Shown one piece after another: positions 34,444 to 43,755 of a stretch of DNA of 64,000 nucleotides. The stretch comes from Conexibacter woesei Iso977N (GTDB lineage: Bacteria > Actinomycetota > Thermoleophilia > Solirubrobacterales > Solirubrobacteraceae). The stretch covers positions 62,001 through 126,000 of the forward strand of contig NZ_AUKG01000004.1 in NCBI RefSeq assembly GCF_000424625.1. Direction: 5' to 3'. Position numbers and translations under genes: made by a program. Under the pieces are notes generated by a model that was not told where the DNA came from, searched no databases, and was given only the letters and a program-made list of their open reading frames with translations. Position 1 is the stretch's first letter. Each line of letters starts with the position of its first letter.

Positions 34444-35415
34444 CTAGGGCTGCGTGACGTCGTTGACGACCTTGCCCGCCGCGTCGAGCCAGACCATGTG
34501 GCGGGCGAGCGCGTCGGGTGCCGAGCGCGGGACCGTCGCCGAGACCACGTTCTCCTGGACCCTCAGGCTGACGCTGTAGGCGCTCGGGAACACCTTCGGC
34601 TTGTAGTACCTGCCGCGCGACAGGACCTTGGGGTACGTGAGCTTCACGGTCGCGACGCCGTCGGGGACGAGGCCGTCGATCGTCGCGCGGTCCTCACCGC
34701 CGCCGGAGGAGTCGAAGACGCCGTACTTCTTGAAGAACGCGAAGTCGACGCCGCCGCCCCCGCCGCTCGCCTGGAACAGGTAGACGCCGTCCTGCGGCGT
34801 GGTCGGCAGCTTCGCGTTGCCCTCCTGCCCGGTCCGGAGGTGGCCGAACTCCTGCAGCGTGGTCGAGCGCAGCGCGTGCGGCTTGCCCTTGAGGCGCTCG
34901 AGGATCTCGGCGTGGTCGGCGTCGAGGCACCTCGCGGGCTCGCGGTAGGGCGCGACCTCGTGACGACCCATCACGATCGTGAGCCTGCGCCCGTCGGCGG
35001 CCGTGACGTTGCGGCGGTAGTCCACGTAGGTGTCGCCCGGCAGCAGCGCGCCCGGGCCGCCCGCGGGGTCCAGCTCGGCCGGCGTCGCCGGGCGGCGCAG
35101 CGCGGCGATGGCGTTCAGGAAGTCCGGGCTCGGCGTGTCGTGCGTCTCCGAGTGCCTGCCGTCCAGCTGCGACCTGATCGCGCAGCCGGCGACCGTCCCG
35201 CGGACGTGCCTGGTCGCGGCGTTGATGATGTCGAGCGCCTGCCGCTCGAGCCGGATGTGGCGCGCGGCGGCCCTGTTCTTGGGCTCGACGTGGAACGGCG
35301 AGACCGGCGGCTTGGGCGGCCTGGTCCTGGCGAGGGCGGGCGCGACGGCGGCGGCGGGCACGAGCGCGGCGGCGCCCACGAGGGCGGCGGTCAGCGCGTG
35401 GGAGCGGATGGTCAC
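34444..35415 (-). CDS. Secreted protein, tandem paralogue 2
   Basis: A 323-residue exported protein (signal peptide cleavage near ALART). It matches the neighbouring copy over its full length with the same Cys pair, here in AGCAIR and ARCLD, and the same conserved end VPRSAPDALARHMVWLDAAGKVVNDVTQP in shorter blocks. Upstream of both genes the minus strand carries a similar stretch (ACAAC, then 13 bases, then CGTA) before the GTG start, suggesting common regulation. Confidence 0.78.
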   Translation of the reverse strand: MTIRSHALTAALVGAAALVPAAAVAPALARTRPPKPPVSPFHVEPKNRAAARHIRLERQALDIINAATRHVRGTVAGCAIRSQLDGRHSETHDTPSPDFLNAIAALRRPATPAELDPAGGPGALLPGDTYVDYRRNVTAADGRRLTIVMGRHEVAPYREPARCLDADHAEILERLKGKPHALRSTTLQEFGHLRTGQEGNAKLPTTPQDGVYLFQASGGGGGVDFAFFKKYGVFDSSGGGEDRATIDGLVPDGVATVKLTYPKVLSRGRYYKPKVFPSAYSVSLRVQENVVSATVPRSAPDALARHMVWLDAAGKVVNDVTQP

Positions 35416-35477
35416 GATCCTTAAGTACGTAGGAGCGCCGATGTTGTGACCGGGTCGCGCCGACTACCGTTGTCGGC

Positions 35478-35894
35478 GTGACGGCGGAGCGGCTCGTGCG
35501 CGCGAGCGACCTGAAGCGCCAGCGGGGCTGGACCGACGGCCTCATCGGCTCGTTGCTGGGCGCGCCCGACGCGCTCTCGCCCAATCCGCACGGCTGGCGC
35601 GCGCCGATGCGCTGGTTCCGCTGGGACCGCGTCGCCGACGCCGAGCGCGCGCCCGCGTTCGCCGCGCGGACCGCCGAGCTGCCGGAGGGCGCGGCCTGGC
35701 GCCGCGGGCTGCCGACGCGCACGTGGGCGGCCGACGAGGTCGAGGGCCTGGAGTGGCTCGACGACCCGGCGCGGATGGCGCTGTTCCTCGTCCCCCGCCG
35801 CCCGCGGACGCGCCTGCGCCGGACCGCCGCGCCCGAGCCCGAGCACGTCGTGCTCTACCCCCTGGCGCCGTTCGAGGTCCTGCGGCTGTTCTAG
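35478..35894 (+). CDS. Hypothetical protein with RGWT motif
   Basis: A 138-residue cytoplasmic protein, GTG start. The N terminus LVRASDLKRQRGWTDGLIGSLLG resembles the short RGWTxxxIxxLLGxPD module that occurs at the N terminus of several otherwise unrelated bacterial proteins. The rest is rich in Arg, Trp and Pro and ends FEVLRLF. No enzyme motif seen. It precedes the IMPase-like gene by 13 bases. Confidence 0.68.
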   Translation: MTAERLVRASDLKRQRGWTDGLIGSLLGAPDALSPNPHGWRAPMRWFRWDRVADAERAPAFAARTAELPEGAAWRRGLPTRTWAADEVEGLEWLDDPARMALFLVPRRPRTRLRRTAAPEPEHVVLYPLAPFEVLRLF

Positions 35895-35907
35895 GCTGTC
35901 GCGCAAC

Positions 35908-36699
35908 ATGATGATGTTGCGCGAGGAGACGCGGATCGCCGTCGGCGCGGTCCGGGAGGCGCTGGCCGCGGCCCATGCGGGTGCGGCGGGTGTGAGGGTC
36001 GAGGCCAAGGGCGCGTTGGACGTCGTGACCGATGTCGATGTGCGGGTGGAGGACGTCGTCCGGGGCGTGCTGCGGCGCGAGCTGGGCGCGGATGCCGCGG
36101 TGCTCGGCGAGGAGCGCGGTGGTGTGGACGTGCGCGACGGCGGGACGTTCTGGGTCGTCGACCCGATCTGCGGGACGCGCAACTTCGCGTCGGGGCTGCC
36201 GCTGTGGTGCGTGAACCTCGCGCTGGTGGAGGACGGCGCGGTGACCGCGGCGGTCGTCGGCGACCCGTCGCGCGGCGACGAGCTGGTCGTCGCGCAGCGC
36301 GGCGAGGGCGCGTGGGCGCTGGCGGGCACGGGCGACGCCGGCGTGCGGCTCTCCGTCTCACGCGCGAGCGAGACCGTGGCCTTCGAGGACTCCCACTCCG
36401 CCGGGCCGGAGCGCGAGCGCTGCGCGCGGTTCGTCGGCGCGCTGGTCCGGGCACACGCCTACGAGCTGCGCTCGCTGTCGACCTCGCTGACGCTCCCCTA
36501 CCTCGCCGCGGGCCGCGTCGCGGCCTACGCGATGTTCTGGACCTCGGCGATCCACGCCGCCGCCGGCGCGTTCGTGGCGGCCGAGGCCGGCGCGGTCGTC
36601 ACCGACCTCGACGGCGCCCCGTACGGGATCGAGTCATCGTCCTTGCTCGCCGCCGCCGACGCGGCGCTGCACGCCGAGCTGCTGGCGCTGGCGGCCTAG
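35908..36699 (+). CDS. IMPase-family protein with substituted metal ligands
   Basis: A 263-residue member of the inositol monophosphatase superfamily, close to family length. LGEERGG keeps the metal-binding Glu. The DPxDGTxNF motif reads DPICGTRNF, so the second Asp is Cys. The WDxAAG motif reads IHAAAG, with His at the place of the third metal Asp. Both changes are clear in the DNA (TGC and CAC codons). It may be inactive or use another metal. The three consecutive ATGs leave the start uncertain by two codons. Its stop interlocks with the convergent gene on CTAG. Confidence 0.82.
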   Translation: MMMLREETRIAVGAVREALAAAHAGAAGVRVEAKGALDVVTDVDVRVEDVVRGVLRRELGADAAVLGEERGGVDVRDGGTFWVVDPICGTRNFASGLPLWCVNLALVEDGAVTAAVVGDPSRGDELVVAQRGEGAWALAGTGDAGVRLSVSRASETVAFEDSHSAGPERERCARFVGALVRAHAYELRSLSTSLTLPYLAAGRVAAYAMFWTSAIHAAAGAFVAAEAGAVVTDLDGAPYGIESSSLLAAADAALHAELLALAA

Positions 36700-37214
36700 C
36701 CGCGGTTGCCGGCGCGGATCGCGCTGTTCGCGGCCTTCACGAACCCCGTCTTCCCGCCGAGCGCCTTGGCCTGGATCTCGTAGCGGACGCCCTTCTGGAT
36801 CCACGCGATCGACGCGGGCGCGCACGAGGCGCCGCAGTGGATCGGCTCGTAGTGGCCCCTCATCCCGAGCGCGAGCCTCACGTTGTTCGACTTGTACCCC
36901 AACTTGGCACCGCGCCGGCCCGTGAACTCCGCCAGGAAGCACGCGCTCGCGCCGCCGCAGCCGCGTGTGGCCGACAGCGTCAGGTCGTAGCGGCCCTTCA
37001 CGCCGGGCCTCGCGCCGACCGCCTCGCCGACGATCATCCTGCCCGCGCCGTAGTCCAGGTTGATGGTCGACGGCAGCAGGACCGGCACGTCGATCGTGCC
37101 CGCGTCCGGGATCTCCGGCCCGAGCAGCCTGACGACGTCAACCGTCCGGGCGGCCGCGGTGGCGGCGAGCGCGAGGGTCAGCAGGACGGCGAGGGCGACG
37201 GTGCGGCGCAGCAT
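36696..37214 (-). CDS. Secreted protein with four cysteines
   Basis: A 172-residue exported protein. The signal peptide MLRRTVALAVLLTLALAATA is cleaved near AAA. The mature part has four Cys as two close pairs (GCGGASAC and CGASC), suggesting two disulphides, and a beta-rich pattern. No family recognised. It converges on the IMPase-like gene and shares the CTAG stop overlap. Confidence 0.7.
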   Translation of the reverse strand: MLRRTVALAVLLTLALAATAAARTVDVVRLLGPEIPDAGTIDVPVLLPSTINLDYGAGRMIVGEAVGARPGVKGRYDLTLSATRGCGGASACFLAEFTGRRGAKLGYKSNNVRLALGMRGHYEPIHCGASCAPASIAWIQKGVRYEIQAKALGGKTGFVKAANSAIRAGNRG

Positions 37215-37314
37215 CGGGCGAGCCTACCGGCGCCCGCCAGGTCGTCTACCTGACAGTCCCCTGAACGGGGGATCAACCCGTGTGGCGCAGCCGCCGACGT
37301 CAAAGGGAGTGAAG

Positions 37315-39309
37315 TTGTCGGCGTTCGTCCCCTCCCACGCGCCGGGCGTCAGCGTGCCCGCGGCGTCCGCACCCCCTGTCGGCTACCAGGACGGTGCCGA
37401 GCAGGCGATCCTGCAGGTCGTCCGGGAGGCCGGCGATCGCAGCGTCGGCTCGCCCGAGCTGAGCGCGCACGCCGACGACTGGGGCACGCTCTACCACCTG
37501 TCGCCGTACCGCTCGACGATCCTGGACTGCCTCGGCTTCGGCGCCGCGGGCGACGCGTCGGTGCTGGAGCTCGGCGCCGGCTGCGGCGCCGTCACGCGGT
37601 GGCTGGGCGAGCACTTCGGGCATGTTGATGCTGTTGAAGGCTCGCTGGAGCGCGCGGAGGTCGCGGCGGCACGGTCTGTCGACCTCGACGGCGTTTCCGT
37701 GTTCTCCACCAACTACTCGACGCTCGACGAGCGCGACGCCTATGACATGGCGACGCTGATCGGCGTCCTGGAGTACTCGCACCTCTACCACCCGGACACG
37801 CAGGAGCCGCGTGCTGCTGCCTTCGAGAACCTGCGCGTCGCGCATCGCGCGCTGCGGGATGAGGGCGTCCTGGTCGTGGCGATCGAGAACCGGATGGGGT
37901 TGAAGTACCTCAGCGGCGCGCGCGAGGACCACTCCGAGCGGCCGTTCGACTCGATCAACGGCTACCCGTCTGAGGATCACGCGGTGACCTGGAGCGCTCG
38001 GGAGCTCGAGGCGATGCTCGGCGACGCGGGCTTCGGCGATGTCGATGTCCTCGTCCCGTTCCCGGACTACAAGCTGGCGACGACGATCGTCGATCCGGCC
38101 CGCGTGCGCGACGAGCACCACGTGCACAACTGGCTGCAGGGCACGGCGCCGGACTGGGGCCGCCCACGCCGGTCGCCCGCGTTCAGCGAGACGCTGGCCG
38201 CCCGCGAGCTGGTCACCGCGGGGTTGTTGAAGGACTTGGCGAACTCGTTCCTGGTGCTGGCCTACAAGGGCGACCGGGACAGCGTTCGCGCGCGCCTCGG
38301 GATCGAGCATGACTGGGCTGCCCGGCGCTACGCGCTGGAGGGCCGGCCGGTGGTGCGCAAGCGGATGACGCTGCCGGCCTCCGGCGACCTTGTTGTCGTC
38401 GAACCCGTCTTCGGCGCGGCGAGCGAGCGCGAAGGGGCCGAGATCGACCTCGGCCCGTTCTCCCACGCGCTGCGCGACACGCCGGCCGTGGCCGCCGACC
38501 TGGCGACGATCGACGTCCTGCGCAGCCTCAAGGCCGACAACAACTCGACCGCGCCGTTCCTGGCCCACGTCCGCGAGCACGCCGCGTGGCTGGAGTCCAC
38601 CCACGGCACCGGCTACACCGACGCCGACGGCGTCGCCCTGATCGACGGCACCGCGCTCGACGACACCTGGCTCAACCTCACCACCGCCGGTCAGGTCGTC
38701 GCCTCCGAATGGCGCTTCCGCGGGACGCTGCCGCTGGACTACCTCGCCTGGCGCAACGTCAAGCAGTTCCTGGACCACTTCACCGAAGACCTCCCCACCA
38801 CCTGGCGCCGCGACGACACCGCCACCCTCGCCTGGTCCCTCATCACCACCGCCGGCATCGCCTCCACCGACCGCCTCGACCTCGCCCGCCACATCGAAGC
38901 AGCGTTCGCCTCCGCCGCCGGCCTCGGCCCCCTCATCGAGCCGGACGCACGGCTCCTGGCGCTCACCGACGACGCGAACCGCCTGCTCATCCTGGCCGAC
39001 GCGGAGGAGATCATCGCGACACCCTCACTCCTCAGCGACTACGCCGCCGCGATCTCACCCGGCGACCCGCTGACCCTGGTCCTGGACCCAACCAACGCCC
39101 ACCCGGACCTCCTCCCCCGCCTCCAGCACGCCATCACCGCCGCGGGCCTCGACGAGGCCACGATGCCCGACACCCTCGTCGCCGAGCCGGCCACGCTGCC
39201 CACGGCAACGGCGCTGCTGACGGCAACGACCTGGGGCCCGTCCGACCTCCCCCGCTTCTCCGGCGCCCAACTCGCCGCCCTCTCCAAGCTGGCCCGCGAC
39301 GCCGCCTGA
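37315..39309 (+). CDS. SAM-dependent methyltransferase with long unknown C-terminal part
   Basis: A 664-residue protein. Residues 60-280 form a class I methyltransferase: motif I VLELGAGCGAVT, acidic VDAVEGS, and an HRALRDEGVLVVAIENRMG segment with motif post III. The following 380 residues contain no domain I recognise. The start is chosen by the ribosome site: AAGGGAG lies five bases before the TTG at 37315, whereas the in-frame GTG at 37309 is inside that site. Such methyltransferases occur in cell-surface glycan regions, so polysaccharide modification is possible. Confidence 0.8.
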   Translation: MSAFVPSHAPGVSVPAASAPPVGYQDGAEQAILQVVREAGDRSVGSPELSAHADDWGTLYHLSPYRSTILDCLGFGAAGDASVLELGAGCGAVTRWLGEHFGHVDAVEGSLERAEVAAARSVDLDGVSVFSTNYSTLDERDAYDMATLIGVLEYSHLYHPDTQEPRAAAFENLRVAHRALRDEGVLVVAIENRMGLKYLSGAREDHSERPFDSINGYPSEDHAVTWSARELEAMLGDAGFGDVDVLVPFPDYKLATTIVDPARVRDEHHVHNWLQGTAPDWGRPRRSPAFSETLAARELVTAGLLKDLANSFLVLAYKGDRDSVRARLGIEHDWAARRYALEGRPVVRKRMTLPASGDLVVVEPVFGAASEREGAEIDLGPFSHALRDTPAVAADLATIDVLRSLKADNNSTAPFLAHVREHAAWLESTHGTGYTDADGVALIDGTALDDTWLNLTTAGQVVASEWRFRGTLPLDYLAWRNVKQFLDHFTEDLPTTWRRDDTATLAWSLITTAGIASTDRLDLARHIEAAFASAAGLGPLIEPDARLLALTDDANRLLILADAEEIIATPSLLSDYAAAISPGDPLTLVLDPTNAHPDLLPRLQHAITAAGLDEATMPDTLVAEPATLPTATALLTATTWGPSDLPRFSGAQLAALSKLARDAA

Positions 39310-39331
39310 CGCGGCGGCCGACCTCAGAACG

Positions 39332-39359
39332 CGAAAGGCCCGCAGATGCGGGCCTTTCG
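39332..39359. terminator. Hairpin terminator between methyltransferase and tRNA
   Basis: A perfect 12-base stem (CGAAAGGCCCGC and GCGGGCCTTTCG) with an AGAT loop, located 22 bases after the methyltransferase stop and 6 bases past the 3' end of the tRNA gene on the other strand. It can serve both transcripts; a short T-run is in the arm. Confidence 0.85.
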
Positions 39360-39365
39360 TACCGA

Positions 39366-39439
39366 TAGCTGGGGGGGGACTCGAACCCCCGACCTCACGA
39401 TTATGAGTCGTGCGCTCTAACCAGCTGAGCTACCCAGCC
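39366..39439 (-). tRNA. tRNA-Met (anticodon CAU)
   Basis: A 74-base cloverleaf on the minus strand. Acceptor GGCTGGG pairs with CCCAGCT (position 1-72 is a G-U pair), D-arm GCTC/GAGC, anticodon stem ACGA-type with loop CTCATAA, and T-loop GTTCGAGTC. CCA is not encoded. The body resembles elongator methionine tRNA; tRNA-Ile with a lysidine-modified CAU cannot be fully excluded by eye. Confidence 0.9.
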
Positions 39440-39453
39440 AAGGGGCGCGGATT

Positions 39454-40797
39454 CTAGCGGCCGGTGGTGGTGAGCACATGTTCGGTGGTTGGTGTGCGGG
39501 GTTGGAGGGGGTCGGGGCGGGTCAGGATGAGGGTGGTGTTGCCGGCCGCGTCGAGGGTTGCGAGGGTCAGCGGCTTGGCGAAGTAGGAGGTCGGGAGGGC
39601 GGTGCCGGTGGCGACGGTCGTCGGGCCGTAGATCTTGTAGCGGTTGGCCCGGGCGGTCTGGAAGGTGGTGGTCTTGCGGTCGCTGCAGGTCCAGCCGAAG
39701 GCGGCCCGGCCGGCGGACGCCGCGACCGACGGCGTCGTGCAGTCGAGCGGCGTGTCCTCGGGCACGAGGTCGCGGGGGCGGCCGAACGACAGCGACCCCT
39801 CCCCCGCCACCGCGAACCGGATCCCGGCCGTGAACCTCGGGCCGCCGAAGCTCTCCGGGCTCCACACGACCGTGGTGCGACCGCTGTCGTCGGCGGCGAC
39901 CGCGAGCTCCTGCACGAACCTCTGCTCCGCGTGCGTGAACCGCTCCAGCACCTGGAACCTCCGCCCCGCGAACGTCCCGTCGGCCGGCCGCCGGACCGCG
40001 TACAGCACGGTCCCGTCATCCACCGTCTCGCGCGCGACCACCGTCGCCGTCGCCCCCGGCCCGGCCGCCACGTGGGCGAGCGACCAGAACCCGCGCGGCG
40101 TCAGCGCCCTGGCCCTGCCGATCGTCCCGCCGACGGCATCGACGTCGGCCGACCAGATCCGCCGGTCCCGGACCCACGCGACGATCCCGCGCCCGTCCGG
40201 CCCGATCGCCACCGCCGGCGCACCCGCGTGCGGCACGTCGTCGACGACGACCGCCTGCCCGAACGCCGACCTCGGCCCGCGCACCGCGACCGTCACCGCG
40301 CCCTGCATGCTCAGGTGCGACGCGCGCGTCCCCGAGTTGTAGGCCAACACCGCGTCGCCGCGCGCGTCGACCGCGACCGCCGGATGCCGGACCCCGTCCG
40401 CGTCGTCGTCGGACACCGTCAGCGGATCCGACCACAGCCCGACGCCCGGATCGCGGACCATCGCCACGATCGACTGATACCGCCGCGGCCTGTCGTTGCG
40501 CCACGCCACCACGGCCGCGCCCGCGCCCGCCGCCGCCACGACCGGCCCCTTCGTGCTCCCCCTCAGCCGCACGCCCGCGCCCCACGGCGCCGCTGGCCCC
40601 GGCCGCTCCAGCAGCCTCGTTCCGCCGCCGCCGGTCACGACCAGCACGCTGTTGCCCGCCGCGTCGGTCGCGCTCGCGGTCCCGAGCAGCGGGGCGCCGT
40701 GCACCAGCTCCACCGGCGGCGGGAACCCGGCGGCCCGCGCCGACGCCGCGGGCACGACCACCAACAACAGCGCGAGCAGGACGGTGGGACGTCGCAT
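39454..40797 (-). CDS. Secreted beta-propeller-like protein
   Basis: A 447-residue exported protein with a signal peptide (MRRPTVLLALLLVVVP, cleavage near ARAAG). Repeating blade-like units are visible, for example VAVDARGDAVLAYN, VAIGPDGRGIVAWV and VAADDSGRTTVVWS, about 50 residues apart; this pattern suggests a beta-propeller of six to eight blades. Two Cys near the C terminus (DCTTPS and GWTCSD) may form a disulphide. Ligand unknown. Confidence 0.75.
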   Translation of the reverse strand: MRRPTVLLALLLVVVPAASARAAGFPPPVELVHGAPLLGTASATDAAGNSVLVVTGGGGTRLLERPGPAAPWGAGVRLRGSTKGPVVAAAGAGAAVVAWRNDRPRRYQSIVAMVRDPGVGLWSDPLTVSDDDADGVRHPAVAVDARGDAVLAYNSGTRASHLSMQGAVTVAVRGPRSAFGQAVVVDDVPHAGAPAVAIGPDGRGIVAWVRDRRIWSADVDAVGGTIGRARALTPRGFWSLAHVAAGPGATATVVARETVDDGTVLYAVRRPADGTFAGRRFQVLERFTHAEQRFVQELAVAADDSGRTTVVWSPESFGGPRFTAGIRFAVAGEGSLSFGRPRDLVPEDTPLDCTTPSVAASAGRAAFGWTCSDRKTTTFQTARANRYKIYGPTTVATGTALPTSYFAKPLTLATLDAAGNTTLILTRPDPLQPRTPTTEHVLTTTGR

Positions 40798-40835
40798 CAC
40801 ACTCCCAACGCTCGCAGACCCGCCGGGGTGACGCC

Positions 40836-41036
40836 CTAGCCGTGCGGGTTCTTGCCGCGGTAGCGGTCGTCGGCCTGACCGACCGCGAGGAAGAACGCCG
40901 CCAGCAGCCCGACCGCGCCGATCCCGGCGACGGTGATCCCGACGACGTCGATCCACACCGCCGTCCCGATCGCGCAGATGATGCACCCGACGACGACGAG
41001 GCCGAACGACGAGAGCGCGAGGTTACGGGGGCTCAT
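40836..41036 (-). CDS. Small two-helix membrane protein
   Basis: A 66-residue protein with two hydrophobic segments (about residues 9-24 and 31-52) and a short charged tail ending GKNPHG. Third-position GC is high, supporting coding. Function unknown. It is divergent from the UDP-sugar pyrophosphorylase gene by 23 bases. Confidence 0.6.
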   Translation of the reverse strand: MSPRNLALSSFGLVVVGCIICAIGTAVWIDVVGITVAGIGAVGLLAAFFLAVGQADDRYRGKNPHG

Positions 41037-41059
41037 GTGCGGACAGTACCGTCCGGACG

Positions 41060-42387
41060 ATGGACGACGACGCGCTTGCCGCCGCTCTCGCCAAGCTGGA
41101 GCAGGACGGCGCCGGGCCCGAGATCCGCGCCGCGTTCGAGCGGCGCTTCGCCCAGCTGCAGGATCCGCAGGCCGGGCTGCTGCACGGCGACGACCTCGAA
41201 CCCCTCGCTGACGCCGACGTCCCGCACCTCGACGACCTCGACGCCGGCGACCCGCAGGCGATCCTCGACCGCGTCGTCGTCATCAAGCTCAACGGCGGCC
41301 TCGGCACCTCGATGGGCCTCACCGGCCCGAAGGCGCTGATCGAGGTCAAGCCCGGCCGCACGTTCCTCGACGTCATCGCCCACCAGGTCGAGCACGCCGG
41401 CCTCCCGCTCGTCCTCATGGACTCGTTCTCGACCCGGGACGCGACCCGCGCCGCGCTCCCCGGCGTCCGCGACTTCCTGCAGTCGCGCGAGCCCAAGCTC
41501 GACGCGCAGACGCACGCGCCCATCACCTGGACCAAGGACCTCAACCTGGAGTGGTGCCCGCCCGGCCACGGCGACGTGTACGTGTCGCTCGCCGCCTCCG
41601 GGACCCTGCAGGCGCTCCTGGACGAAGGCCGCGACTGGGCCTTCATCTCCAACAGCGACAACTTGGGCGCGACCGTCGACCCGCGCATCCCCGCCTACGC
41701 CGCCGCGCACGACATCCCCTTCGTCATGGAGACCGTCCGCGGCACCGCCGCCGACCGCAAGGGCGGCCACGTCGCCCGCCGCCGCGACGACGGCCGCCTC
41801 ACGCTGCGCGAGACCGCCCAGGCCCCACCCGGCGACCCGTCGTTCACCGACTTCGAGCGCTGGCGCTTCTACAACACCAACAACCTCTGGGTCGACCTCA
41901 ACCACCTCCACCGACTCCTCCAACACGACCCCGCCGGCCCCCACCTCCCGCTGATCGTCAACCGCAAGACCGTCGACCCGCGCGACCCGCGCTCGCCCCA
42001 AGTCCTCCAACTCGAGACCGCGATGGGCGCCGCGCTCGGCGCGATCGACGGCGCCCAGGCCGTCCTCGTACCCCGCACCCGCTTCGCGCCCGTCAAGACG
42101 ACCGACGACCTGCTCGTCGTCCGCTCCGACGCCTACACCATCGACGACGCCGGCCTCGTCAAGCCGACGTTCGAAGGCGACGGTCCACCCGTCGTCGCCC
42201 TCGACCCCAAGTTCTACAAGTCGCTGCCCGACATGGAGCAGCGCTTCCCCCACGGCGCGCCGTCGCTGCGCGAGGCCACCGCCCTCACCGTCGAGGGCGA
42301 CGTCACCTTCGGCGCGGACGTCACCGTCATCGGCGCCGTCACCGTCCGGGAAGGCGACCCGGTCGGCGACCACGCGATACTCCGCGG

Positions 42388-42391
<4 letters not shown>
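41060..42391 (+). CDS. UTP--sugar-1-phosphate uridylyltransferase (UDPGP family)
   Basis: A 443-residue eukaryotic-type UDPGP-family enzyme, unrelated in sequence to bacterial GalU. The nucleotide-binding motif LNGGLGTSMG is at about residues 77-86, and the Lys-containing LTGPKALIEVK follows. Family members convert glucose-1-P or galactose-1-P with UTP to UDP-sugar. Its stop overlaps the galK start (ATGA), which suggests it may accept galactose-1-P and take the place of GalT (inference). Confidence 0.88.
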
Positions 42392-43415
<1,024 letters not shown>

Positions 43416-43419
<4 letters not shown>

Positions 43420-43742
43420 GAGTCGGCGGACTCCGCGCGCCTCTGCGCGGCCGCCTTCTTGGCCTCTTCCTCCTGCAGCTGCTTGCCCAGCGGACGCGCC
43501 AGCGCCCAGACCAGGAACAGGCCGCCGATCACGAGCATCCCGAGCCCCGCGATCAAGTTGATGTGGACGCCCGCCGCCTTCGCGATCTCCTTCTGGGAGT
43601 CGCCCAGCCCGACGATCGTCAGCACGACGCCGTAGAGCAGGAACAGCCCCGCGATGATCCGCCGCAGGTCGAACAGGTTCGCGGCCTGTGCCTCGCGCGA
43701 GCCGGTCTCCTCGGGCGCCTGCTTGTCGTTCTGATCACTCAT
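43416..43742 (-). CDS. Small two-helix membrane protein downstream of symporter
   Basis: A 108-residue protein with a charged N terminus, two hydrophobic segments (about 29-46 and 62-82), and an acidic/basic helical tail (EEEAKKAAAQRR). It starts 13 bases after the symporter gene and is probably cotranscribed, so it may assist that transporter (inference). No family recognised. Confidence 0.7.
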
Positions 43743-43755
43743 CGCTCGCAGCCTC

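Noticed and set aside
37215-37314. SAM-type riboswitch before the methyltransferase
   Set aside because: Only a short TCCCC/GGGGA hairpin is visible and no known SAM riboswitch core is matched.
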